From JABDQZ01 sp963801985 (lineage in GTDB: Bacteria > Pseudomonadota > Gammaproteobacteria > Chromatiales > Chromatiaceae), in contig CAWDGV010000012.1 of assembly GCA_963801985.1 (NCBI GenBank), forward strand, positions 434,001-498,000: a stretch of 64,000 nt of DNA, in the 5' to 3' direction. The notes beneath the pieces were generated by a model. The model had not been told where the DNA came from and made no database searches. It was given only the letters and a program-made list of their open reading frames with translations. Shown here piece after piece: positions 43,154-51,204 of the stretch. Position 1 is the first letter of the stretch, and every line of letters starts with the position of its first letter. Both the position numbers and the translations under genes were made by a program.

Positions 43154-44089
43154 ATGACGGCAACTTATTCAATCATGGTGCATGGTGGTGCAGGTGCACT
43201 TGATAATGTTAAGGATGATAAAACCGCGTTTCGCTATCTTGATAGCCTGCGTCTGATTCTTGAACATGGCAGGGAAGTCCTGCAACTGGGTGGTTCAGCC
43301 TTGCAAGCTGCTGAAACCTGCGCATCCTTGCTGGAAGATGATCCGGTGTTTAATGCCGGCTGTGGTTCGGTTTTAAATGAGCATGGCAAGGTAGAGATGG
43401 ATGCAGCCATCATGGATGGCCGTAACCTTGCTGCCGGTGCCGTGGCCGCAGTTGACAATATTGCCAATCCAATTCAGCTGGCACGTTTGGTCATGACCGA
43501 AAGCGAGCATGTCATGCTGATAGCTGAGGGCGCGATGCGTTTCGCTGATCATTGTGGTATGGAACGCGTGCCCGAGGCGTATTTCTATACGCCGGATCGG
43601 GTCAAACAACTTGACGAGGCTCGTCTTAGAAATAAAATCATGCTGGATCATGATGACAGTGATGAGGATAGTGAAGACCAGAAGTATGGCACTATTGGAG
43701 CAATCGCCATGGATACCAATGGCAATCTGGCTGCAGCCACTTCAACTGGAGGTATCGTTAACAAGCGTATGGGGCGTGTCGGTGATTCACCCATCGTGGG
43801 GGCAGGCGTCTATGCCGATAATGAAACCTGTGCAGTTTCTGCCACCGGTTATGGTGAAGACTTTATGCGTACGGTCATAGCCAAAACCATTTCCGATTTT
43901 ATCTTTATGAAAGGCATGAATGCCCGGGAAGCAACAGAAGCGGGGATTGAATACCTGAGTCGCAGAGTAACTGGACGTGGAGGTGTTATCGTTATTGATA
44001 ACAAGGGCAATTGTTCCAGTGGTTTTACCACCAAGAAAATGATCCATGGCTGGATAGAGCATGGAGGCGAAGTGGTCGTTCGTTTTTAA
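43154..44089 (+). CDS. Isoaspartyl peptidase/L-asparaginase (Ntn hydrolase)
   Basis: A 311-residue plant-type asparaginase of the Ntn family. The autocleavage site and catalytic threonine are in KYGTIGAIAMD (Thr about 180), with MVHGGAGAL at the start, GSVLNEHGKVEMDAAIMDG and STGGIVNKRMGRVGDSPIVGAGVYAD downstream. After self-cleavage it would hydrolyse asparagine or beta-aspartyl dipeptides. A short acidic loop (DDSDEDSEDQ) precedes the cleavage site. It is probably cotranscribed with the ATP-grasp gene. Confidence 0.9.
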   Translation: MTATYSIMVHGGAGALDNVKDDKTAFRYLDSLRLILEHGREVLQLGGSALQAAETCASLLEDDPVFNAGCGSVLNEHGKVEMDAAIMDGRNLAAGAVAAVDNIANPIQLARLVMTESEHVMLIAEGAMRFADHCGMERVPEAYFYTPDRVKQLDEARLRNKIMLDHDDSDEDSEDQKYGTIGAIAMDTNGNLAAATSTGGIVNKRMGRVGDSPIVGAGVYADNETCAVSATGYGEDFMRTVIAKTISDFIFMKGMNAREATEAGIEYLSRRVTGRGGVIVIDNKGNCSSGFTTKKMIHGWIEHGGEVVVRF

Positions 44090-44119
44090 ACCAGAGAGAC
44101 TCTACGCACAATATCAGTG

Positions 44120-44533
44120 CCTCTTAAAAAAACAGGATCACTATTTTGACACAATTTTTCCTGTTATCAGATTGATGAAAAATTCTTTTCAGCCTTTTTT
44201 ACAGTACCAGGCTCGATATTTCCGGGTTCATACTATCTGCTGAATAACCTGGAAGCCTTGCTTGAGCCCTTGAAACAAATGGGTGCCAGGCATGTCGATT
44301 ACGGTGTCCAGAATGAGGATTATGACAAAGTTGCGGATGCATTTTTGTGGACACTGCAGCAGGGGTTGGGAGAAGCCTTTACTCCCGAGGTTAAAGAGGC
44401 CTGGGTCATAACCTACACCACAGTTGCTTCCGTGATGATTGAAGGTGCTAACGCTGTTGCAGCTTCTGTTGTTTCGTTTTCCAATACACCAAACTCACGC
44501 AGACGCTGGAAGAACTCTTCTGCATCGATGTAG
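44120..44533 (+). pseudogene. Globin remnant
   Basis: In the frame from 44222 the peptide LNNLEALLEPLKQMGARHV, then YDKVADAFLWTLQQGLGEAFTPEVKEAW, matches the E to H helices of single-domain bacterial globins. No start codon fits, and the N-terminal half is missing in that frame. The region before it in another frame (HYFDTIFPVIRLMKNSF) resembles the start of a globin, so a frameshift and a deletion of about 15 codons may have broken it. Its 3' end runs about 120 bp antisense into the next gene. Boundaries are approximate. Confidence 0.5.
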
Positions 44534-44970
44534 TGACTGCCATCACAGGAAAAGTTCATACTCATCATGCCATTGATGCGGTTAACCGAGGCACTACGCA
44601 GGTAGACTTGTTCATCGGACAGGCGCAGGCGTCTAAACTCTTTCAGTATCGGATCGATATTCTGGGGTTCTATACGCGGCTGCCGTCCCTCATAGGACAA
44701 TGAAGGCAAGCTGTCGAGAAAACCCGGCTCACAGACCTCTTCCTTGACGTATACACGGTAGTTGTAAGGGTCATCATAAAACCAGCATGTCAGCTGTGAT
44801 GAGGAATAGTGGGCCTTGACGTGGAAGGCACCTTTGGTCGTTAACAAGGCATAAATGACACGATGCACATGGTCGATATTTTCATCAAACAGGCTTTCCT
44901 GCCGTGTCTGTTGAAACAGGAAAGCGCGGACTGATGGATCGCCTTTAATTTGTAACCAGCGTTTCGGCAT
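44413..44970 (-). CDS. Protein of unknown function in the light-response block
   Basis: A 185-residue soluble protein from ATG 44970 with GGGAG eight bases upstream. It starts MPKRWLQIKGDPSVRAF and contains aromatic-rich HYSSSQLTCWFYDDPYNYRVYV. There are no recognisable catalytic motifs or membrane segments. It is the last leftward gene of the photolyase group but lies beyond a terminator. Its C-terminus overlaps the globin remnant on the other strand. Confidence 0.65.
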   Translation of the reverse strand: MPKRWLQIKGDPSVRAFLFQQTRQESLFDENIDHVHRVIYALLTTKGAFHVKAHYSSSQLTCWFYDDPYNYRVYVKEEVCEPGFLDSLPSLSYEGRQPRIEPQNIDPILKEFRRLRLSDEQVYLRSASVNRINGMMSMNFSCDGSHYIDAEEFFQRLREFGVLENETTEAATALAPSIITEATVV

Positions 44971-45045
44971 TTGAATTTCTCCCGGTGAAGTTATTGATGT
45001 TATTAACTCAGTTATTTGCAAGCTTTTTATCCTGGTTTGAAAGTA

Positions 45046-45068
45046 AAAAAACCAGGCTTATAGCCTGG
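45046..45068 (-). terminator. Intrinsic terminator, leftward
   Basis: On the minus strand, CCAGGC-TATAA-GCCTGG is followed by TTTTTT. It lies downstream of the 72-residue gene and probably ends the photolyase transcript, with partial read-through to the next gene possible. Confidence 0.75.
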
Positions 45069-45110
45069 CGAATTTTCAGGGGAGGTTACTTTGAAAAAAA
45101 GTCAGGAATT

Positions 45111-45329
45111 TCAGTTGATTGTACCGGTTATTGGGCTGTCGCTGACGCTGTCAAAGATGTTTTTCAGGCCCTCGGAGTTTTCCGAGCCGTGCACCGGTAT
45201 TTCCAGGTACTCCTGCCTGTTTGCTTCAGATTCAAAAAAGATTTTCAGGTCGCCTTCGACAACAAAAGGTGCTGTTTCAATATCAGTGACATCATTCATG
45301 CTGATTGGATCAAGTGTGGATATTCTCAT
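45111..45329 (-). CDS. 72-residue protein of unknown function
   Basis: A small acidic protein (MRISTLDPISMNDVTDIE) with a good ribosome site, AGGAG seven bases upstream. It has no membrane segment. It lies 27 bp downstream of the photolyase gene and just before a terminator, so it is the last gene of that transcript. I do not recognise a family. Confidence 0.6.
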   Translation of the reverse strand: MRISTLDPISMNDVTDIETAPFVVEGDLKIFFESEANRQEYLEIPVHGSENSEGLKNIFDSVSDSPITGTIN

Positions 45330-45356
45330 GATTGTTACTCCTATATATGTATATGT

Positions 45357-46808
45357 TCAGGCGATTGCCCTGTCAGTAGACTTGATTATGTCCCAATGCA
45401 TCAGTACGTGTTTGCGTGTAGCGCCCACGTCAATCATTGGGGCCGGATAGTCTGGTACCCTGGTTTGGTCATTGATACCTGACATCAATATTTTTTTGTC
45501 GGCTTGATTGAGTTCCGGTATCCATTTTTTAATGTATTTACCAACCGGATCGAAGCGCTCAGTCTGTCGTGCCGGGCTGAAAATTCTGAAATAGGGAGCT
45601 GCATCCACGCCACAGCCAGCAGACCATTGCCAGCCCATGGTGTTACAGGCCAGGTCGGCGTCAACCAGTGTATCCCAGAACCAGCGTGCACCTTCAAGCC
45701 AGTGCATGCCGAGGTTTTTCGTCAGGATTGATGCAACGATCATGCGTACCCGGTTATGCATCCAGCCGGTGTGCCACAGTTCGCGCATGCCGGCGTCTAC
45801 GATTGGAATACCCGTCTGACCCTTTTGCCAGCGTTGTAGCAGTTCCTGGTGCTGACCGGATTCCACCCAGCCGGCCTCATCAAAGCGTGCATCCAGTGAT
45901 TCGTTGGTGCTGTGCGGAAAGTGGTACATCAGGTAATAGGCAAACTCACGCCAGCCGATTTCGCTGAAAAAACGTTCCATACTGGCATGGCTTTTATCCC
46001 CGGGTGTAGCCTGGGTCAATGCTGCCCAGATAGCTTGACCGGGAGAGATTTCACCGAAATGCAAATGCGGTGAAATTCTTGATGTTCCCGCAATACCAGG
46101 GATGTCTCGATCAATCCTGTAATCAGTAAGGTGAGTGTCAATAAAACCTGCCAGTTTCTGCTGGGCAGCCTCTTCACCGGGTTGCCAGTATTCGTGGAAG
46201 GACTGGTGCCAGTCATGGCTGTCCAGTAATTCAAGATCATCAATGCCCAGGGTATTGTCAGCCGCTTCAGGTGAGCGAATTTGCTGGGGCCTGGCGTGTG
46301 GTTGCGACAAAGAATAAAGGCCTGACTGGCATTTTCGCCAGTAGGCAGAAAAAACTTTATACGGTGTTTCGGATTGGGTCACGATACCATGAGGTTCATT
46401 CAACAGGCTGGCATTAAATGAATGACAGGTCAGTCCCTTGGCTTTAAGCCTGTTTTTTATGCTGCTGTCACGCGCTATCAGGGCGGGTTCGTAGACACGG
46501 TTCCACAAAACGGAATCTGCCTGGTAGTTCAGGATAGCCTGATTTAGACATTCGTAGCTTGAACCCTGTGCAATGAATAAGCGTGAACCCAGGCTGCGTA
46601 AATCCTCGTCAAGTTGCTTAAGACTGTGATGCAGCCACCAGCGCGAAGCTCCACCCGGTGACCAGGGTGATTCTTCCCCGGGCGCATGAATATATATAGG
46701 AACAACATGATCATGGGATGCCAGGGCCGCACGTAAAGCAGGGTTGTCTGACAGGCGCAGATCACGTCTGAACCATACGATAGCTGTTTTTTTAATGTCC
46801 TGATGCAT
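45357..46808 (-). CDS. phrB: Deoxyribodipyrimidine photolyase / cryptochrome
   Basis: A 483-residue class I photolyase-family protein. An N-terminal antenna domain (VWFRRDLRLSDNPALRAAL) is followed by the FAD domain, with SRISPHLHFGEISPGQA, WREFAYYLMYHFP, MRELWHTGWMHNRVRMIVAS and the signature DADLACNTMGWQWSAGCG. It should repair cyclobutane pyrimidine dimers using blue light. Its place in a block led by a B12 photoreceptor fits light induction. The start lacks a strong Shine-Dalgarno. A cryptochrome-like signalling role cannot be excluded. Confidence 0.93.
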   Translation of the reverse strand: MHQDIKKTAIVWFRRDLRLSDNPALRAALASHDHVVPIYIHAPGEESPWSPGGASRWWLHHSLKQLDEDLRSLGSRLFIAQGSSYECLNQAILNYQADSVLWNRVYEPALIARDSSIKNRLKAKGLTCHSFNASLLNEPHGIVTQSETPYKVFSAYWRKCQSGLYSLSQPHARPQQIRSPEAADNTLGIDDLELLDSHDWHQSFHEYWQPGEEAAQQKLAGFIDTHLTDYRIDRDIPGIAGTSRISPHLHFGEISPGQAIWAALTQATPGDKSHASMERFFSEIGWREFAYYLMYHFPHSTNESLDARFDEAGWVESGQHQELLQRWQKGQTGIPIVDAGMRELWHTGWMHNRVRMIVASILTKNLGMHWLEGARWFWDTLVDADLACNTMGWQWSAGCGVDAAPYFRIFSPARQTERFDPVGKYIKKWIPELNQADKKILMSGINDQTRVPDYPAPMIDVGATRKHVLMHWDIIKSTDRAIA

Positions 46809-46837
46809 TTGAAATATCCAGTTAAAAAAACTGGAGC

Positions 46838-46855
46838 CGGATCTTTGCAGATCCG
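46838..46855 (-). terminator. Hairpin with downstream T run, leftward
   Basis: CGGATCT / AGATCCG with a four-base loop lies between the 54-residue gene and the photolyase gene. On the minus strand a run of seven T follows seven bases later, so it may act as a weak attenuator. A second small hairpin (CCAGT/ACTGG) overlaps the T run. Confidence 0.45.
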
Positions 46856-46870
46856 ACGCCGGTCAGCTCC

Positions 46871-47035
46871 TTAGCCTTCGTCAATACCTTCTGTGACAGG
46901 GTTATGGATGATTTCGTGCAAACGACTTCCGGGCACAACTGAATGAAGAATATTGCTGTCCTCGGCCTCTATCTGACTCATCATCTGGTCGTAGCGGCGT
47001 TCTGTTTCAAGAATTTGCAGTTCATAGTTAGACAT
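46871..47035 (-). CDS. 54-residue protein of unknown function
   Basis: A short gene starting MSNYELQILETERRYDQM, with GGAGA seven to eight bases before the ATG at 47035. The first half is a charged helix and the second contains VVPGSRLHEIIHNP. It lies 62 bp before the photolyase gene and 65 bp after YbgA in one leftward series. I do not recognise it; the ribosome site and position support coding. Confidence 0.55.
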   Translation of the reverse strand: MSNYELQILETERRYDQMMSQIEAEDSNILHSVVPGSRLHEIIHNPVTEGIDEG

Positions 47036-47100
47036 GATGGATCTCCTCTATGGGTAAACAAACCTGGTGCTATCGCAGCGCTAGTATGGGTATTGAGTCA

Positions 47101-48057
47101 CTAAACGTGGTTTCTGAGCATGAGCTTTCCCGGATAGGGAGCCATGTAAAACTGCTCGTTTATGTAACCCTGTGGATTCTTGCGAAAGTGGTACTTAAGC
47201 AAGGTAATCGGTACAACTAAAGGCACTTCTCCCCTGGCATACTTTTCAAACAGCTTGAGGAGCTCGTGTTTATCTTCACTGTCAATGTGTTTTTTGAGAT
47301 ATCCCATGATGTGTTGCAATACATTGACATGTTTCTTACGCGTTGGGCGCATTTTCATGGCCTGCATAAACACCCTGATATATTCAGCTGCATTATCATC
47401 AAGATTATCTTTGCTGGTACTGGCAACCAGTTTGCCGAGTGAACGGTAAATGGGTTCATGATGAGCCATCAGCATTAATTTATGACGCTTGTGATAGTCC
47501 ATCAGGGAGTTAACGGTTATTCCCTGATGCATTATGGTTTGCCAGCGATGATAGGCATATACCCGTTCAATAAAGTTTTCACGAACATGAGCGTCATGCA
47601 GCCGGCCTTCTTCCTCAACTGGCAGGTTAGGGTTAAGGTCCATCAGTTGACGAGCGAATAAACCAACACCTTCTTTATGTGGCATATTGGAATCATTGTA
47701 GAGGTTGACTCGCTCCATGCCGCAGCTGGGTGACTTGTTTTTCAGAATATAACCTGACAGTCCGGATACCTGGCTGCAATAAGCAGCAGATGTACGGTTC
47801 ATTTTGTCGGTATAATCGATAGCGCTATCTTTGCTATCGACAAGACGAACGCTGTCACCTTGCTTAAGTAACCTGATTGCCGGTCTGGGTGTACCAAGTC
47901 CAATAGCCATCTCGGGACAAAACGGGGTGAAGTCAAAATGTTCGGATAAAATGTCCGTGATAAAGCGATCACGTTTATGGCTGCCATCATGTCTGACTTC
48001 CATCCCCATCAGACAGCTACTAATACCAATCCCGATTTTGTTTAATTGCTCTTTCAT
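47101..48057 (-). CDS. ybgA: YbgA-like protein (DUF523 + DUF1722)
   Basis: A 318-residue fusion. The N-terminal DUF523 part (about 1-150) has conserved cysteines, ISSCLMGMEVRHDGSHK, FCPEMAIGLGTPRPAIRL and LKNKSPSCGMERV, which suggest a metal site. The C-terminal DUF1722 part (about 190-305) starts MDYHKRHKLMLMAH and ends with REVPLVVPITLLKYH-like elements. YbgA genes often lie beside photolyases. Its start codon overlaps the glutathione peroxidase stop by one base (TAATG). Confidence 0.88.
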   Translation of the reverse strand: MKEQLNKIGIGISSCLMGMEVRHDGSHKRDRFITDILSEHFDFTPFCPEMAIGLGTPRPAIRLLKQGDSVRLVDSKDSAIDYTDKMNRTSAAYCSQVSGLSGYILKNKSPSCGMERVNLYNDSNMPHKEGVGLFARQLMDLNPNLPVEEEGRLHDAHVRENFIERVYAYHRWQTIMHQGITVNSLMDYHKRHKLMLMAHHEPIYRSLGKLVASTSKDNLDDNAAEYIRVFMQAMKMRPTRKKHVNVLQHIMGYLKKHIDSEDKHELLKLFEKYARGEVPLVVPITLLKYHFRKNPQGYINEQFYMAPYPGKLMLRNHV

Positions 48058-48605
48058 TAGAATAACAACCCCTCAATTTTCTTCTGGAAACCACTGTTAC
48101 CGGGCGAAGTGATACTGGAATAGCTCTTTACCAGGTTGCCGTCACGGTCCAGCAGGTATTTATAAAAGTTCCACTTTGGATAACCAGCCTGATCCCCCAG
48201 TTTTTTGAATAACGGATCTGCAATGCCTTTTTTTACATGAGACTTCTGAAACATCGGGAAGCGCACGCCATAGGTTGTTCTGCAAAAATCCTGAATCTGT
48301 TTTTCAGTACCCGGATCCTGGTTGCCAAAATCGTTCGAAGGAAAGCCAAGCACAACCAGTCCATCATCACGATATTTGTCATACAGGGCTTCGAGGCCTT
48401 CGTACTGGCCGGTAAAAGCGCATTTGCTGGCCGTATTGACGATAACAATGACATTGCCCTGGTAGGTCTCGCAGAGATTGATCACCTTATCGTTATTCAG
48501 TGACCTGACCTCAAAATTCAGGTTGTCGTTACATTTCATCTGCTCAGCTCCGGCCGCCAGGGAGAAGAATAAGGTGCTACCTATAATCATTGATTTGAAT
48601 TGCAT
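48057..48605 (-). CDS. Glutathione peroxidase family protein, exported
   Basis: A 182-residue thioredoxin-fold peroxidase from ATG 48605, supported by GGAGGGG; earlier in-frame ATGs fall in the promoter. It has a signal peptide (MQFKSMIIGSTLFFSLAAG). The peroxidatic cysteine is in NTASKCAFTGQYEGL, and the Trp-Asn pair in PKWNFYKYLLD. The motif usually read FPCNQF is FPSNDFGNQDPG, as in many bacterial members. It should reduce lipid or hydrogen peroxides in the periplasm. First gene of the leftward operon. Confidence 0.87.
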   Translation of the reverse strand: MQFKSMIIGSTLFFSLAAGAEQMKCNDNLNFEVRSLNNDKVINLCETYQGNVIVIVNTASKCAFTGQYEGLEALYDKYRDDGLVVLGFPSNDFGNQDPGTEKQIQDFCRTTYGVRFPMFQKSHVKKGIADPLFKKLGDQAGYPKWNFYKYLLDRDGNLVKSYSSITSPGNSGFQKKIEGLLF

Positions 48606-48640
48606 GAACTTCCCCTCCGCTTGTGTCTGGTAAACAAGAT

Positions 48641-48770
48641 AGTACATTTGTACAAAAATGTACAAGAATTTATCTAAATTAATGATTTTAATTCCTAAAT
48701 ATTTGTACATTTACTTGGAATGTTGTCCATTATCAGCTACATTCCTATACACAAACTATTTATTTGTATA
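48641..48770. promoter_or_regulatory. Divergent control region with TGTACA-type boxes
   Basis: This AT-rich gap between the two light-response operons holds AGTACA (48641), TGTACA (48649), TGTACA (48659) and TGTACA (48704). An inverted pair, TATACA and TGTATA, lies at 48746 and 48765. The first and third boxes are exactly 12 bases apart, the spacing I recall for LitR-class operators in Pseudomonas (T(G/A)TACA-N12-TGTA(C/T)A). Similar boxes lie upstream of the MerR-B12 gene. Confidence 0.6.
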
Positions 48771-48818
48771 AATATTCACTGGTGATAAGGGTATTTTGTA
48801 CAACCCTGGAGAAAGCGC

Positions 48819-49862
48819 ATGAAACTTAACGCCAAACTGGCAAATGAAATAACTGAAAAAGGCTTTGTGCCTGATTCACTGATTCGTCGCGGAATACGCA
48901 AGCTGTTGACTTCGCGACTCGATGAAATTGCAGCTGATAATGCTGAGCTAATGGCAAGTAACCAGATCTCCTTTATCAGCCAGATGAACAATTCTTCAAT
49001 CGCTCTGCTGCCTGAAAAGGCCAATGAGCAGCATTACGAAGTTCCGGAAGCATTTTTTCAGACAGTGCTGGGTTATCGTCTCAAGTACAGCTGCGGTTTC
49101 TGGGACGATGAAGTTGAAAACATTCACCAATCGGAAGAGCGGGCACTGCAGATTAGCTGTGAACACGCCGAAATAGAAAATGGTATGCAGATTCTGGAAC
49201 TCGGTTGTGGTTGGGGGTCTTTGACATTCTGGATGGCGGAACATTATCCCGATAGTCATATTGTGGCGGTATCCAATTCAGCTTCCCAGGGTGATTTTAT
49301 TCGTGCCGAGGCAGATAAAAAGGGTCTGGCAAACATTGAAATTGTTACCGCCGATATGAATGACTTTGTGCCATCTCGGCAATTTGATCGTGTTGTCTCG
49401 GTCGAGATGTTCGAGCATATGCGTAACTACGAAGCCCTCTACAAGAGTATCAGCAGCTGGCTGAAGCCTGAGGGCAAATTATTTAAACATATATTTGTCA
49501 ACAGGTCTGCTCCTTACAGTTTCGAGGACAGGGATGATTCTGACTGGATGAGTCGCCACTTCTTTTCTGGTGGCATGATGCCAAGTGATGATTTGCCATT
49601 GTTCTTTCAGAGGCATCTTTCCATCGAGAAGCGCTGGCGCTGGAGTGGTCAGCATTATGAAAAAACTGCTAACGCCTGGTTAGCGCGCATGGATGCAAAC
49701 AAGCAGGAATTGTGGCCCTTGTTCGAGTCCGTTTATGGGAAGGACTTTGCTTCCATGTGGTGGCAGCGCTGGCGTATTTTCTTCATGGCTTGTGCCGAGC
49801 TGTTCGGATATGACAAGGGACAGCAGTGGTGGGTCAGTCACTACCTGTTTAGCAAGCGGTAA
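48819..49862 (+). CDS. Cyclopropane-fatty-acid synthase-like SAM methyltransferase
   Basis: A 347-residue class I methyltransferase. The SAM site ILELGCGWGSLTFWMAE lies at about 127-143, with VVSVEMFEHM (about 194) as in CFA synthases. The N-terminal segment EQHYEVPEAFFQTVLG is also CFA-like. It would add a methyl group to an unsaturated lipid acyl chain or a related acceptor. First gene of the rightward light-response operon, facing the TGTACA boxes; GGAG is before the ATG. Confidence 0.85.
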   Translation: MKLNAKLANEITEKGFVPDSLIRRGIRKLLTSRLDEIAADNAELMASNQISFISQMNNSSIALLPEKANEQHYEVPEAFFQTVLGYRLKYSCGFWDDEVENIHQSEERALQISCEHAEIENGMQILELGCGWGSLTFWMAEHYPDSHIVAVSNSASQGDFIRAEADKKGLANIEIVTADMNDFVPSRQFDRVVSVEMFEHMRNYEALYKSISSWLKPEGKLFKHIFVNRSAPYSFEDRDDSDWMSRHFFSGGMMPSDDLPLFFQRHLSIEKRWRWSGQHYEKTANAWLARMDANKQELWPLFESVYGKDFASMWWQRWRIFFMACAELFGYDKGQQWWVSHYLFSKR

Positions 49863-49870
49863 ACGGGCTG

Positions 49871-50407
49871 ATGCCTCTAATTCTAACTAATTTCATTCTA
49901 TTCCAGGTGGGCTGGTTTGCCTGCATATGGGGTGCTGCGCTGGACATAGCGTGGCTGGGTCCAATCATTGTTTTGGCTATATTGGTTTTCCATTTCTCCA
50001 TGGCGACTCATCCGCTAAAGGAATTTCAGCTTATCCTTTTGACGCTGCTCGTTGGCGGGTTGTGGGATAGCTTCATGGTGATATCCGGTTGGCTGGTTTA
50101 TGACTCAGGCATGTTCAGCAACAATCTTGCGCCTTACTGGATACTGTCAATGTGGATGTTATTTGCAACCACGTTCAATGTTTCCCTGCGCTGGATGAAG
50201 CATCGCCTGATTTTGGCAGCCATACTGGGCGGTACTGCCGGTCCGCTTGCCTATTACGCAGGCAGTCAGTTAGGTGCTGCAACCATGCCCGATGTACTCA
50301 TTTCCAGCCTGGTTATTGCCTTGGGGTGGTCATTGTTGATGCCTTTGCTGATGTGGCTGTCGAATCGTTTTGATGGCTTTCAGGAGCCAGTTTCAGCGGG
50401 TGCTTAA
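49871..50407 (+). CDS. DUF2878-like membrane protein
   Basis: A 178-residue protein with four to five transmembrane helices. FILFQVGWFACIWGA at the start and LGGTAGPLAYYAGSQLGA near the end are typical of DUF2878. Function is unknown; members often occur beside CFA-like methyltransferases and DUF1295 proteins. It starts eight bases after the methyltransferase gene. Confidence 0.75.
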   Translation: MPLILTNFILFQVGWFACIWGAALDIAWLGPIIVLAILVFHFSMATHPLKEFQLILLTLLVGGLWDSFMVISGWLVYDSGMFSNNLAPYWILSMWMLFATTFNVSLRWMKHRLILAAILGGTAGPLAYYAGSQLGAATMPDVLISSLVIALGWSLLMPLLMWLSNRFDGFQEPVSAGA

Positions 50408-50409
50408 TT

Positions 50410-51201
50410 ATGTGGTCAATATATTTTGAAAGCCTTTTAATAATGTTGATGCTGGGTTTTGCAACCTGGCTGATCAGTCTTGTAAAAAAAGATGTCAGCA
50501 TCGTGGACAGTCTCTGGTCCATGCTTTTTCTTGCAGCGGGAATCTACGTTTTTGTTAACAGTCCTGTTAAATCTTTTGGCAGCATGTTGCTGTTTATTTT
50601 GCTGCTGCTGTGGTCTGCCAGGTTATCGGTCTTCCTGACTGTACGTAACTGGGGTGAGCCGGAAGACCGCCGATACCGGGTCATTCGCAAAAACAACAGC
50701 CCGCATTTTGAATATAAGAGTTTATTCATCGTTTTTACCCTGCAGGTGGTAATTGCCTGGGTCATCTTTATTGGACTGCTTCCGGGTCTCTATATGCCTT
50801 CTGAGTTAGGGCTGCAGCATATTATAGGCGCACTGGTCTGGTTAATCGGTTTTGCGTTTGAATCGACAGCCGACTGGCAGCTGCATACATTCAGAAAAAA
50901 CAGCGCCCCGGGTGATGTAATGCAAACCGGCTTGTGGCGTTATTCCAGGCATCCCAACTACTTTGGCGAATTTTTAATCTGGTGGTCATTTTTCCTGATG
51001 ACAGTCAGCGTCGCTACCTGGTGGGTGATTATTGCACCTTTGATAATGACGGTTCTCTTGCTGAAGATTTCAGGCGTTGGAATGATGGAGGACGGTATCA
51101 CCAGGCGTCGTCCTGCTTACCAGCAATATATCGAAAAAACCAGCGTGTTTTTCCCCTGGATGCCAAGGTCCGCTAAAACAGAAATGGCCCGGGAGGGATA
51201 G
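50410..51201 (+). CDS. DUF1295 (steroid 5-alpha-reductase-like) membrane protein
   Basis: A 263-residue protein with about six helices. The C-terminal motif GLWRYSRHPNYFGEFLIWWS (about 175-194) and the end YQQYIEKTSVFFPW are the hallmarks of DUF1295 and related isoprenylcysteine methyltransferase/5-alpha-reductase folds. It probably reduces or modifies a lipid with NADPH. It follows the DUF2878 gene by two bases. Confidence 0.85.
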   Translation: MWSIYFESLLIMLMLGFATWLISLVKKDVSIVDSLWSMLFLAAGIYVFVNSPVKSFGSMLLFILLLLWSARLSVFLTVRNWGEPEDRRYRVIRKNNSPHFEYKSLFIVFTLQVVIAWVIFIGLLPGLYMPSELGLQHIIGALVWLIGFAFESTADWQLHTFRKNSAPGDVMQTGLWRYSRHPNYFGEFLIWWSFFLMTVSVATWWVIIAPLIMTVLLLKISGVGMMEDGITRRRPAYQQYIEKTSVFFPWMPRSAKTEMAREG

Positions 51202-51204
51202 GCG

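Noticed and set aside
49693..50373. Overlapping plus-strand frames within the CFA-like and DUF2878 genes
   Set aside because: They are out-of-frame shadows of well-supported genes with tight operon spacing.
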